Shown: positions 41,643 through 51,118 of the stretch, piece by piece | Layout of the letters: each line of letters begins with the position of its first letter | Numbering within the stretch: position 1 is the stretch's first letter | DNA from: Prevotella sp. | GTDB lineage: Bacteria > Bacteroidota > Bacteroidia > Bacteroidales > Bacteroidaceae | Length of the DNA stretch: 64,000 nt | NCBI GenBank assembly: GCA_016291085.1 | Contig: JAEEVW010000017.1 | Coordinates: 1 to 64,000 of the forward strand | Direction: 5' to 3' | Notes under the pieces: generated by a model | Seen by the model: the letters and a program-made list of their open reading frames with translations, nothing else | Database searches by the model: none | What the model was told of the DNA's origin: nothing | Program-made: the position numbers and the translations under genes

Positions 41643-42773
41643 ATGAGACGTATTTTCTTTGCTTTTTTGATGTTCTTGACTACTCTGGGAGTCAATGCTA
41701 TCATCACCGTTCCCCTGAAAGGGACTGTCATCAAACCCTCCAACCCTGATATCGTGTATACGGGACGTATCAGTTTTACCAATCCTGACCGCCCGGCATG
41801 GAACTTTCCGGGTATACAGATCATCGCAGCCTTCGAGGGCACGTCACTGCGCATGATAGCCAAACCCAAAAGCGGCTATTTCATGGCACAGATTGATCAG
41901 GCAGAACCCTTCAAGGTGGCTTTCCGCGGAGAACGCGACTCTGTAGTGACGCTGGCAACGGCATTAACCGATGGCCGTCATCTGGTACGTCTGATGTACG
42001 TCATCGAGGGTTACGAGTTCTATCCCGAGTTCTGGGGCTTTGTCTTGGACAAGGGCCGACAGCTGGTCGACGCCCCCGTTCTTCCATCAAGAAAGATCGA
42101 ATTCATCGGCAATTCCATCACCTGCGGCTATGGCAACGAAGGTCTGAAGAAGGAAGAGCATTTCGACTATGCCACCGAGAACCACTACTATTCCTACGCC
42201 TCGATAACGGCCCGCAACCTCGAGGCCCAGCACTGGGTGGTAGCACGCAGCGGCATTGGCGCCTATCGCAACTACGATGGTCCGAAGACGGGTAATCCTG
42301 AGTCCAACATGCCCGTACAGTACGAATATACAGGTTATGCGTGGAAGCCCGAACTGCGCCAGCAGCCGACGTTCCTAAGAGAAAAGTGGGACTTCAGCCG
42401 CTATCAGCCGGATGTTGTCTGCATCAACCTCGGCACTAACGACCTCTCAACGAACAACTATGACCCCGCTTTACTGAAGAATGGCTATCAGAAGCTGCTG
42501 AAAATGGTGCGCCAGCATAACCCTCATGCAAAAATTGTGTTCCTCACGGGAACCATGCTTTACAATCAGGAACTGCAGCTCGCCAAACGACTGCTCGACG
42601 AGGTGAATGCCGAAGCCCAAAAGGCTGGCGACAAGGAAGTCTATCGTTTCGATATGGCACCCATCGACGGTAATGCTTTTTACGGCAACGACTGGCACCC
42701 CAACATTTATCAAGACGAGAAGATGGCTGGCGAACTCACTGCCTATCTCCGCAAACTGATGAATTGGTTCTAA
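41643..42773 (+). CDS. CE2-type SGNH carbohydrate esterase, secreted
   Basis: 376 aa with signal MRRIFFAFLMFLTTLGVNA. The N-terminal ~130 residues form a jelly-roll-like domain (RISFTNPDRPAWNFPGIQI ... SGYFMAQID), followed by an SGNH hydrolase: FIGNSITCGYG (Ser158), INLGTNDLS, and DWHPN (Asp350, His352). This two-domain layout fits carbohydrate esterase family 2, which deacetylates xylan or mannan oligosaccharides. The stop is 1 nt before the start of the regulator gene, so both are in one operon. Confidence 0.85.
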   Translation: MRRIFFAFLMFLTTLGVNAIITVPLKGTVIKPSNPDIVYTGRISFTNPDRPAWNFPGIQIIAAFEGTSLRMIAKPKSGYFMAQIDQAEPFKVAFRGERDSVVTLATALTDGRHLVRLMYVIEGYEFYPEFWGFVLDKGRQLVDAPVLPSRKIEFIGNSITCGYGNEGLKKEEHFDYATENHYYSYASITARNLEAQHWVVARSGIGAYRNYDGPKTGNPESNMPVQYEYTGYAWKPELRQQPTFLREKWDFSRYQPDVVCINLGTNDLSTNNYDPALLKNGYQKLLKMVRQHNPHAKIVFLTGTMLYNQELQLAKRLLDEVNAEAQKAGDKEVYRFDMAPIDGNAFYGNDWHPNIYQDEKMAGELTAYLRKLMNWF

Positions 42774-42774
42774 C

Positions 42775-45153
42775 ATGAGACAGCTGACCTTCTTCGTCAT
42801 CTTTTGTGCAGGATGGCTGACCTCATCAGGACAGCCACAGTATAACGTAACGTATTATGACGAAGAAGACGGACTGCCACATGCCCACATCACTCAGTTG
42901 TTGCAAGACGAAAAGGGCTTTATCTGGCTGGCAACGTGGAATGGTCTGTGTCGCTATGACGGTTACGAATTTCGTACTTTCAAGGCGCAGATGGGTGACG
43001 GCTGTCGCATGACGACAGACAGATTTCGAGACATCGCCTTAAGACCTGACGGACAGATGGTGTGTCGTGTTGATGAAGACTACTATTTGTTCGACACACA
43101 CACTTATCGTTTCAGCAATCTGAGCGACAGTGCAGCCACCAATATCGCAGACGACATAAAACGTTATCGCACGAGTAAGTCCGTAAGGTATGACAACGGC
43201 CTCACATCCTTTGCCCTAACCGATCGTCAGGGTAACGAATGGGCCATTACCCCTTCTGGCTTGAAAAAAGAGACAACAGTCGTCCAACATACAAAGCGAA
43301 TCGGCATAGAACCGCAAGCAGAGGTTAAGTGTTTGTTTAAAGACAATCAGCAACGCTATTGGGTGTGTACAAAGGGCGATGCTGCGGTACGCGTTTACTC
43401 TTGTGTCGACGATCAGCTGTTAGGCTATTTGGGCATAGACGGACGATTGCATCAGGGTTATACCGCTTTTGGATATCCCATTTATTGTATGTACCAGACA
43501 ACGGATGGAACCCTCTGGTTAGGCTCTAAGCAAGGGGGACTTTTCCACTTGCAGGAATCATCAGCAGGCGCGTTTCATATCACCCATTTCGCGAATCTGC
43601 CTGACAAGCGGGTATACAGCATTTTTGAAGACCGTTTCGGACGGCTTTGGGTTGCCACGCTCGGTGGTGGACTTTACTATGCATACTTGTCTCAGAACGA
43701 CCAGATGCTATTTCAAACACCCAAGGGCTATCCTAAAGATGTGGCACAAAGAGTGCGTAATCTGTTGTTGGTTCAACAAGGAGAGGTAATGATGGCTGCT
43801 ACCACAGAGGGATTAATCATTGCCAAACTGGAGCAGGACGCTAATAAAATGCGATTTCATCGACATCTGCGTGAGTCAAATCGTGCAACCAGTCTGAGCA
43901 GTAGTGCCATCATGAATATGATGACAGGATCCGACGGGCGCATCTATATCAGTACAGAAAGTGGTGGAATTAACAGCATCGAAGGCTCTGATTTATTAGC
44001 CGACTCATTGACTTTCCAACATTATACGGCCAGCAACAACAAGTTGCCGTCGGATGTGATTATGTCATTGACTCCCATGGATGAGGGAGGCATCCTGATG
44101 GTTGGCAGCCATTTGATAGCAATGATTGACAGCATAGGGCACTATAGACAACTTGATGCACGATATTTCAATGCTGATTATCGATTCTCTGATGCCCATC
44201 CTCTTCAACTCAACAAAGGAAGATGGCTTTTCGGACTGATGGACGGGGCCTTTATCACATCCACAGAACAGATGCGTCAACAGACCTATAGTCCTCAACT
44301 GGTTTTGACAGGTATTTCCATACAAGGAGGCAGCGAGAATCTGGGGGTCGCTTATTGGGATACTTTGACACTACAACCCCACGAGCGAAGTGTCACCGTA
44401 CATTTTGCCGCTATCGACTATTGTGGAGCAGAACGTATCAGTTATGCCTTCCGCCTTCAACACCATACTGAGTGGAACTACATTGGGCACGACCGTTCAG
44501 CTACGCTGCTTGATTTGGAACCTGGAACTTATCAGTTAGAGATGCGCTCCACCAATGCCGATGGCTTGTGGCAGGATAACATACGCACATTGACCATTAT
44601 CGTCAAACCGACCTTCTTTGAATCCATCTGGGGACGCCTGCTCATCTTGTTATTAATAACAGGAACACTGTTTGGAATTGTCTATACCTTATTATATATA
44701 CGTCGCATCAAGCGTAAACAACGGGAGACGCTGGAGGCCTACCTGGCACTATTGGAAAGCCAAACAGGAAATGGCCAAGGAGCCACCTCACAGCCCAGTT
44801 CACAATCTGATCACACAGCGTATGACCCCATGCTCAAGCGGGTTATGGATTTTATTGAGGCGAACATTTCTAATGCCGATGCTTCTGTTGGCGATATGGC
44901 AGCGGCAGCGGCAACCAGTCGTTCTGGTTTACAGCGTAAGTTGAAGCAGACGATGGGTATCACTCCTCAGGATTTGTTACGCGAGGCACGCACGAAACAT
45001 GCCTGCAAGTTGTTGCGCGAAACGGACAAAAGCGTTGCTGAGGTGGCTTATGCCTGTGGATTCACTGATCCTAAGTATTTCAGCCGCTGTTTCAAACAGA
45101 GCACGGGCAAATCACCATCGGAATATAAGACTGCAACGCCACACGCTGACTAA
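42775..45153 (+). CDS. SusR-like one-component membrane regulator (propeller, Y_Y_Y, TM, AraC HTH)
   Basis: 792 aa. Signal peptide, then periplasmic beta-propeller blades of the Reg_prop type (HITQLLQDEKGFIWLATWNGL, YCMYQTTDGTLWLGSKQGGL, VYSIFEDRFGRLWVATLGGG). A Y_Y_Y domain near residues 525-605 follows (SYAFRLQHHTEWNYIG), one transmembrane helix (about 618-642, LLILLLITGTLFGIVYTLL), and an AraC HTH (685-785, VAEVAYACGFTDPKYFSRCFK). There is no histidine kinase or receiver domain, so it is not a hybrid two-component system but SusR-like. It likely senses an oligosaccharide and drives the nearby esterase genes. Its last residues (TATPHAD) and stop are supplied by a repeat element. Confidence 0.9.
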   Translation: MRQLTFFVIFCAGWLTSSGQPQYNVTYYDEEDGLPHAHITQLLQDEKGFIWLATWNGLCRYDGYEFRTFKAQMGDGCRMTTDRFRDIALRPDGQMVCRVDEDYYLFDTHTYRFSNLSDSAATNIADDIKRYRTSKSVRYDNGLTSFALTDRQGNEWAITPSGLKKETTVVQHTKRIGIEPQAEVKCLFKDNQQRYWVCTKGDAAVRVYSCVDDQLLGYLGIDGRLHQGYTAFGYPIYCMYQTTDGTLWLGSKQGGLFHLQESSAGAFHITHFANLPDKRVYSIFEDRFGRLWVATLGGGLYYAYLSQNDQMLFQTPKGYPKDVAQRVRNLLLVQQGEVMMAATTEGLIIAKLEQDANKMRFHRHLRESNRATSLSSSAIMNMMTGSDGRIYISTESGGINSIEGSDLLADSLTFQHYTASNNKLPSDVIMSLTPMDEGGILMVGSHLIAMIDSIGHYRQLDARYFNADYRFSDAHPLQLNKGRWLFGLMDGAFITSTEQMRQQTYSPQLVLTGISIQGGSENLGVAYWDTLTLQPHERSVTVHFAAIDYCGAERISYAFRLQHHTEWNYIGHDRSATLLDLEPGTYQLEMRSTNADGLWQDNIRTLTIIVKPTFFESIWGRLLILLLITGTLFGIVYTLLYIRRIKRKQRETLEAYLALLESQTGNGQGATSQPSSQSDHTAYDPMLKRVMDFIEANISNADASVGDMAAAAATSRSGLQRKLKQTMGITPQDLLREARTKHACKLLRETDKSVAEVAYACGFTDPKYFSRCFKQSTGKSPSEYKTATPHAD

Positions 45154-45167
45154 CGGTCAGAGAACGA
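45130..45167 (+). repeat. Repeat element copy 7 at the regulator C-terminus
   Basis: GCAACGCCACACGCTGAC then TAACGGTCAGAGAA: a worn copy of the CCACACTCTGACC hairpin module. It supplies the end TATPHAD and the stop codon; the frame is the same as in the other coding copies. Confidence 0.7.
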
Positions 45168-45196
45168 GCCTTCATGGTGTAATCACGCGTCAACAA

Positions 45197-45233
45197 GGGT
45201 AGAAAAATGCATTTTGACGCATTTTTCATACCC
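45197..45233 (+). terminator. Possible terminator or attenuator after the regulator gene
   Basis: Imperfect stem GGGTAxAAAAATGC with GCATTTTTxxxxACCC, 44 nt after the stop. The T tract is inside the stem, so this is uncertain. Confidence 0.4.
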
Positions 45234-45274
45234 GTTTGATGCAAAAATCACCCCATTCCATCGAAATAACACTG

Positions 45275-45282
45275 TAATTTTG
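45275..45282 (+). promoter_or_regulatory. -7 box of the CE12-CE8 operon
   Basis: TAATTTTGC fits the consensus, 39 nt upstream of the CE12 ATG. Confidence 0.65.
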
Positions 45283-45320
45283 CAATCGAAATCGAATAAC
45301 GAATCAAAACAAACTGCAAA

Positions 45321-47201
45321 ATGAAAACAAAAATTCTTTTCCTGATGACTTTGGTTGTGATGCTTTGTACGGCATCCTCCGCTAAGAAAGTACACACTTT
45401 GGGTGACTCGACAATGGCACCCTATGACGAGTCAGCCACCGTCACTCGCGGCTGGGGAATGTATTTCGGAAATTTCCTCACCAACGGCTGGACAAGTATC
45501 AATTATGCCAAGGGCGGACGCGACTCGCGTGGCGGTTACAATGAATTGTGGCAGACAGCCAAGAAGAACGTCGAGGCTGGCGACTACGTCATCATCACCT
45601 TTGGACACAATGACGAGAAGAACTCGGGTATGGACGGCTATGCCCTGAAAGCCTACTATGAGAGCATTGGCGATGCAACGGCAGCAGCAGCTGTCGACCT
45701 GCGCGGCACAGTGCCTTCGACGACTTATAAGGAGTGGCTCGGCAAGATTGTCGACGAGGTGAAAGCCCTTGGTGCTACACCTATTATATGTTCGCCCGTG
45801 TGCCGCAGCTATTTCAGTGGCTCAAAGATTAAGCGCAACGGACGTCACGACCTTGGTGACAGCTACAAGGTACTTACGGAGCAAGGCCCGAAGGACGGCA
45901 CCAAACTGGCTGAAGACGACCATACGATGGACTATGCCTACCACTCACAAAAGCTGGCTGAAGAGAAGGGCGTAGCCTTTATCGACCTCACCACAGCGAC
46001 TGCTACGCTCTACGAGAGCTATGGCGACGCGAAGTGTCACGAGTATCTGTTCGATGGTGAGGGCTCTACCCACTTCAACACCACCGGAGCCCTGCTCGTA
46101 GCTCGCGAGTGTGCCCGTCTGATGAAAGCCCAGGGCATTATGGCTGACGACATCACGCTGCCTACAGATCTTACTGTCGCTCCTGCCACAGGCGATTTTG
46201 GCGAGGCCTACAAGGGACAGGCGCTGACCAAGGAGTTCACGCTGAATGGTTTTGGACTGTCTCCTGAAGAGGGTTCTGTAACCATCACGGCCTCAGAGGG
46301 TATCCTGCTCTCTACCGACAAGACCAACTGGCAGCAGTCACTGACAGCTAACTATACAGCTTCGACACTGGTACAGACCTTCTATGCACAGATCACACTG
46401 ACAGAAAACGGCCAATTCAACGGAACTATTACCATCAAGCAGGGCGACAAGACCATCGAGATTCCCGTCACTGCTACTGCCGTTGTACTGGAAGGCGGTG
46501 CAGAGATCAATGCCTACTGGCGTCTGGAGAAGGACGACTCATATGAGCTGACCGGTCCCGCCAACGTGATTGCAGAGAGTTTTCAGGGCATGTATGTGCA
46601 ACGCTACTCTAATCCTAACGCCAATACCGTATGGCCAGAGTGGACGGGCTATGAGGCTTCACGTAAGATGCAACGTAACCTCATTACAGGTGATACTTGG
46701 CCTGCCGACGAAATCGACGACAATCCTGAACGCTACATCCAGTGGGGCATCAAGCCTTCTGCTGGCATGGATCTGAAGATTGATCTCATCTCGCTCTTCG
46801 TAGCAGGTTGCGGTGGTAACGGCATGTGCTGCCACATCTACTATTCTACAGACAATTTTGAGACACGTACCACCATCTTCGAGATGAAAAAGATGCCCGC
46901 CAACAATCCTCAGTTCGTCGAGGCCAAGCCTGTACTTACCGTCAAGGATGGTCAGGAACTGCTCGTCCGTGTATATCCCTGGTACAATGGTACTGCCAAG
47001 GGCAAGACAATCTGTCTCTCTGACCTGACGATTCACGGTATGGCCGTTGACGCCAGCACTACTGGCATCAACACCATCAACAACTCCCATGTCACCGGCA
47101 ACCGTTTTTTCACCCTTGACGGACGTGAGCAGCCATCACTCCGTCGTGGACTGAACATTGTTCGCATGGCTGACGGCACCACCAAGAAAATCATTTTATA
47201 A
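45321..47201 (+). CDS. Rhamnogalacturonan/pectin acetylesterase (CE12-like SGNH), secreted, type IX-like tail
   Basis: 626 aa. Signal peptide MKTKILFLMTLVVMLCTASS, then an SGNH hydrolase of the CE12 kind: VHTLGDSTMAP (Ser30), YAKGGRDSRGG, VIITFGHNDEK and DGEGSTHFNTTGA (Asp and His). It removes acetyl groups from rhamnogalacturonan. An Ig-like domain (about 285-385), a galactose-binding-like beta domain, and a C-terminal tail (FTLDGREQPSLRRGLNIVRMADGTTKKIIL in parts) follow. The tail resembles Prevotella type IX secretion tails. Catalytic part about residues 23-275. First of two genes with the CE8 enzyme, 32 nt apart. Confidence 0.87.
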   Translation: MKTKILFLMTLVVMLCTASSAKKVHTLGDSTMAPYDESATVTRGWGMYFGNFLTNGWTSINYAKGGRDSRGGYNELWQTAKKNVEAGDYVIITFGHNDEKNSGMDGYALKAYYESIGDATAAAAVDLRGTVPSTTYKEWLGKIVDEVKALGATPIICSPVCRSYFSGSKIKRNGRHDLGDSYKVLTEQGPKDGTKLAEDDHTMDYAYHSQKLAEEKGVAFIDLTTATATLYESYGDAKCHEYLFDGEGSTHFNTTGALLVARECARLMKAQGIMADDITLPTDLTVAPATGDFGEAYKGQALTKEFTLNGFGLSPEEGSVTITASEGILLSTDKTNWQQSLTANYTASTLVQTFYAQITLTENGQFNGTITIKQGDKTIEIPVTATAVVLEGGAEINAYWRLEKDDSYELTGPANVIAESFQGMYVQRYSNPNANTVWPEWTGYEASRKMQRNLITGDTWPADEIDDNPERYIQWGIKPSAGMDLKIDLISLFVAGCGGNGMCCHIYYSTDNFETRTTIFEMKKMPANNPQFVEAKPVLTVKDGQELLVRVYPWYNGTAKGKTICLSDLTIHGMAVDASTTGINTINNSHVTGNRFFTLDGREQPSLRRGLNIVRMADGTTKKIIL

Positions 47202-47233
47202 TATCATAACATTAAAACTACTAATTCTTTTTT

Positions 47234-50200
47234 ATGAAAAGTAAATTTTCTTTTACGCAATTGTTAGTAGCGCTCTTTGCACTGCTGCCGATGATGGCAG
47301 CAGCGCAGGAGAGCGTGACACTGGCAGACTGGAACATGGAGCAGAGCGAGGATATCGCAGTGACATGGTTCAAGGACGGGAAGCCCCAGATTGCTCCCGA
47401 CGAGTGTGTTGGCGACAAGGCCAACTATGTATTAACCGGTTGGTCGGAAGGCCGATACTGGCAGCTTTGTACGGGCTATCAGAACAAGGTGCTGCGCATT
47501 GAGAACACCACAGCCAATGCCATTACCGACTACACGGATGCTTCTAAGCACAACGTCTATTACGAGGTGCAGTTCCCTACTACGGGCTACAAGAACATCA
47601 CTGTTGACTTTGCCTGTGCCTATGGTGCCAATGCCGAGGCTTCGCTCGAGGCTGTGGTATCGACTGACGGCGGACAGACTTGGTTTGATGCCGGCGCATA
47701 CACGACGGCTGCTACCTGGTGGACTTACAACAAAAACACCATACAGCTCTCTGCCAACAACAAAGAGAAGGTCATTCTCCGACTTATTGCTGGCAATACC
47801 TTCGCTTCTAACTGGAATCTGGACTATGTAACGGTGAAGGGTGAGAAGATGGAAGACGCACAGCCTGTCGACGAAAAGGACTTCACCCTCTCTTGGCCTT
47901 TGGGCAAGGGTACAGACGATGCCACTGCTGCAGAGGTGAAAACCGCAGGACTGTTTAGTGTTGCCGAGTTCGACTATGGCAAGCTGATTGTTTCTCAGCA
48001 GCGTGCTGCCGGAACGTCGCAGCAGACGCTCTACAAGCCGTCAAACAACAATGCCGCTGCGGCTAACGACGATGATGTTTTGACATTTACCATCAAGCCC
48101 AAGAAGGGCCTGACCTTTGCTCCCAAGTCGTTCAGCTTTGAATCATCGAAATGGGGCACTGGAGGTGGAAAGTTTGACGTTGTGGCCATAACTGGAGGCA
48201 ACGAGACCACACTTGCCACTGGCATCAACCCTGCGCGCAACAATGAATTCTCTGAACTCAGTTACGACCTGTCGTCACTGACTGTCGGCAACGACGGACT
48301 GGTGCTGAAAATCAAGATCTATGGTCTGGCTTCCAACAAGGAATACGGTTTTGGCAATGTCGTTGTCACCGGTGACGTCACGGGTACTCCCGAGGCCGTT
48401 CCTACCTATACCATGAGTGTGAAACTGGGTATGGAAGGTGCCGGCAGTGTGTCGTGCAACCCCGCTGGTGCAGAATTTGACGAAGGCACACAGCTGACCG
48501 TTACAGCTACCGAGAACTTCGGTTATCACTTCACGGGTTGGACTGACGCTGAAAATAACGCTATTTCAACAGACAATCCCTATAGCTTTGAAATCAAGGC
48601 CAACACCGCTCTGATTGCCCAATACACCAAGAAGAACGTCTATGCCCTCAATCTGAAACTGGAGGGTGGCGCTAATGCCAACCTGGTGCAGTTCACGCCA
48701 GAAGGCAATGTCGTTGAAGGTGTTCACTACTACGAGGAAGGCACCGATGTGAAACTGACGGCTCAGAACAACCGCATCCTGACCTTCACCAACTGGGAAG
48801 ACAACACCACGACGATGGAACGCGACGTGAAGATGGATGGCGAGAAGAATTTCACTGCCACCTTCTCCGCTGTTGACTATATCGTAGGCTGGGATCTCTA
48901 TCAGGACAATCCCAAGAGCAACCGTGCTGCCGATTACGCCGCCGACTCTGAGAATGCTGGTATGCTGTCGCTGCGCAACGCTGCCGGCGAGACCACCAGT
49001 TGGCTGGCCAATGGTGTGGCAACGGGTAAGGTGCAGGGCCGTTATGGCATCCGCGTGTGGCGCCCCATTGCCGACAATTGGTACTTCGAGATTTCCTTCT
49101 CTTCCAAGGGTTATCAGAACCTGAAGCTCTCTGCTGCCGTTGGTGACGACTACAATGCCTACAGCATCATCAATGCCGAGTATAGCACCGATGGTACCAC
49201 ATTCACCAAGTTTGGCACCTACGAGTTGCCTAACCGTGGCTGGACGGATGCTGAATTCGACCTGCCTGCCGAGGCTAACGACCAGCAGCGTGTCTACATC
49301 CGCTTCATGCCGGACTATACTTCTCCCAAGGTAGGTGTCGAAAGCAATAACGACGGCACCATGTTGACGGATGTCTTCGTACTGGCCGAGGCCACAGGAG
49401 CTGCCGACGTCGTGCCCGTGCTGGTGTCCAGCAATCCTGCCCAGAACGCTACAGGTGTCAGTGCCAGCGGCTCTGTCATCCTCACCTTCGACAACAAGCT
49501 GAAGGCAGGCAACGGTGCTGCTACACTCGCTGGCGAGGAGATTGCCCCAGTCGTTAGCGGCAAGACGGCCATCTTCAAGTACAGCGGGTTGAAGTATGCT
49601 ACGCAGTACACCTTCTCCATGCCCGAGGGCGTGCTCACCTCTCGCGGTGGCAAACCCGTGGCAGCTACTGAGATTACCTTCACCACCATGGAGCGCACCC
49701 AGCCCGAGGCTCGCCTCTACGACGCCGTAGTGGCTAAGGACGGCTCTGGCGACTACACCACCCTGCAGGCAGCTATCGACGCAGCCCCCGAGGGACGTGC
49801 CAAGCCTTGGCTCATCTTCGTGAAGAACGGACAGTATAAGGAGCACATCGACATTCCTGCCAAGAAGCCCTACCTGCACATCATCGGACAGGACCGCGAC
49901 CAGGCCGTCATTCTCGACGACAAACTTTGTGGTGGCGAGAACGCCGTACACGTCAGCGTTGGTGCTACGGTAGTTGTCAATGCCAGCAACATCTTCTTCG
50001 AGAACATCACCCTCGAGAACTCGTATGGTCACGAGAAGCAGGCTGGTCCACAGGCACTGGCGCTGAACACAGTGGGTGACCGTATTGCTCTGAACAACGT
50101 GGCACTGCTCTCTTATCAGGACACTTGGATTACCACTTCTACCCAGAAGAACCGTCACTACATCAAGAACTCGCTCATCGAGGGTGCTGTAGACTTCATC

Positions 50201-51043
50201 TACAACGGCGGTGACGTCTATCTGGATGGCGACACATTGGAAATCAACCGTCCTTCCGGCGGCTACATCGTGGCTCCTTGGCACACTGCTGAGACCCAGT
50301 GGGGCTATGTGTTCCAGAACAACATCATTCGTGCCCATAAGGGTGTCGACGTCACCGACGTATGGCTCGGACGTCCCTGGCACGGTACGCCCAAGACCGT
50401 CTTCATCAACACACAGACCTTCGTCAACATCCCTGCCAAGGGCTGGTATAACACCATGGGTGGTCTGCCTGAACTCTGGGCTGAGTATAACACGGTCGAT
50501 GCCAATGGTAACCCCGTCGACCTCTCACAGCGCGAGTCGTACTATTACTATATGGACGGTGACACAAAGGTTGAGAAGTTCAACGTGAAGAATACACTGA
50601 CCGCCGAGGAGGCTGCTCAGTACACGCTGAAGAATGTCATGAGCGGCAACGACGGCTGGCAGCCCGACCTGCTCTGCGAGGCTTGCGACGCTCCTGTCGT
50701 CAAGGCCGATGGCTCAAAACTGACGTGGGAAGCTGTGCCGTATGCCATCTGCTACGTAGTAACGAAGAATGGCGAGGTGGCTGGATTCACCACCGAGACC
50801 AGCTTCGACGGATACACAGCCGCTGACACCTGGCAGGTACAGGCTGTCAACGAGTTCGGCGGACTGAGCCAGAAGGCAACAGCCAACGTGACAACAGCTA
50901 TTGACTCCATCGGACGCCATGAAGTCACTGCCGACGTCGAGGCAATCTACACGCTGGATGGCCGCACCGTCGGTCAGATGCAGCACGGTCTGAATATCGT
51001 ACGCTTCAGCGACGGCACCGTCCGCAAGGTGATGATTAAGTGA
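47234..51043 (+). CDS. Multidomain pectin methylesterase (CE8), secreted, type IX-like tail
   Basis: 1269 aa. Signal MKSKFSFTQLLVALFALLPMMAAAQ. Two or three carbohydrate-binding-like beta domains, an InlB-type repeat region (about 395-550: GYHFTGWTD, LTFTNWED), a Big_5 Ig-like domain (about 725-820), then CE8 (about 828-1150). CE8 motifs: GPQALAL (~936), SYQDTW (~961), EGAVDFIYNGG (~984) and LGRPW (~1044), with the two catalytic aspartates in QDT and VDF. It removes methyl esters from homogalacturonan. A fibronectin-like part and the tail YTLDGRTVGQM...GLNIVRFSDG follow. Expected extracellular or surface attached. Confidence 0.92.
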   Translation: MKSKFSFTQLLVALFALLPMMAAAQESVTLADWNMEQSEDIAVTWFKDGKPQIAPDECVGDKANYVLTGWSEGRYWQLCTGYQNKVLRIENTTANAITDYTDASKHNVYYEVQFPTTGYKNITVDFACAYGANAEASLEAVVSTDGGQTWFDAGAYTTAATWWTYNKNTIQLSANNKEKVILRLIAGNTFASNWNLDYVTVKGEKMEDAQPVDEKDFTLSWPLGKGTDDATAAEVKTAGLFSVAEFDYGKLIVSQQRAAGTSQQTLYKPSNNNAAAANDDDVLTFTIKPKKGLTFAPKSFSFESSKWGTGGGKFDVVAITGGNETTLATGINPARNNEFSELSYDLSSLTVGNDGLVLKIKIYGLASNKEYGFGNVVVTGDVTGTPEAVPTYTMSVKLGMEGAGSVSCNPAGAEFDEGTQLTVTATENFGYHFTGWTDAENNAISTDNPYSFEIKANTALIAQYTKKNVYALNLKLEGGANANLVQFTPEGNVVEGVHYYEEGTDVKLTAQNNRILTFTNWEDNTTTMERDVKMDGEKNFTATFSAVDYIVGWDLYQDNPKSNRAADYAADSENAGMLSLRNAAGETTSWLANGVATGKVQGRYGIRVWRPIADNWYFEISFSSKGYQNLKLSAAVGDDYNAYSIINAEYSTDGTTFTKFGTYELPNRGWTDAEFDLPAEANDQQRVYIRFMPDYTSPKVGVESNNDGTMLTDVFVLAEATGAADVVPVLVSSNPAQNATGVSASGSVILTFDNKLKAGNGAATLAGEEIAPVVSGKTAIFKYSGLKYATQYTFSMPEGVLTSRGGKPVAATEITFTTMERTQPEARLYDAVVAKDGSGDYTTLQAAIDAAPEGRAKPWLIFVKNGQYKEHIDIPAKKPYLHIIGQDRDQAVILDDKLCGGENAVHVSVGATVVVNASNIFFENITLENSYGHEKQAGPQALALNTVGDRIALNNVALLSYQDTWITTSTQKNRHYIKNSLIEGAVDFIYNGGDVYLDGDTLEINRPSGGYIVAPWHTAETQWGYVFQNNIIRAHKGVDVTDVWLGRPWHGTPKTVFINTQTFVNIPAKGWYNTMGGLPELWAEYNTVDANGNPVDLSQRESYYYYMDGDTKVEKFNVKNTLTAEEAAQYTLKNVMSGNDGWQPDLLCEACDAPVVKADGSKLTWEAVPYAICYVVTKNGEVAGFTTETSFDGYTAADTWQVQAVNEFGGLSQKATANVTTAIDSIGRHEVTADVEAIYTLDGRTVGQMQHGLNIVRFSDGTVRKVMIK

Positions 51044-51045
51044 GT

Positions 51046-51070
51046 AAAGTGGGAGCTTGGCTCCCACTTT
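51046..51070 (+). terminator. Hairpin terminator after the CE8 gene
   Basis: Perfect 11-bp stem AAAGTGGGAGC/GCTCCCACTTT with loop TTG, 3 nt after the stop. A second hairpin (TCACCT...AGGTGA, 51081-51106, with GACAC/GTGTC inside) follows and may serve the convergent dusB. Confidence 0.75.
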
Positions 51071-51118
51071 CGAACGTGAATCACCTCGACACATGTGTCA
51101 AGGTGATGGTAAAATAAT

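Noticed and set aside
48566..50383. 605-codon open frame antisense to the CE8 gene
   Set aside because: Same reason: a mirror of biased codons in a long real gene, with no promoter or protein features.
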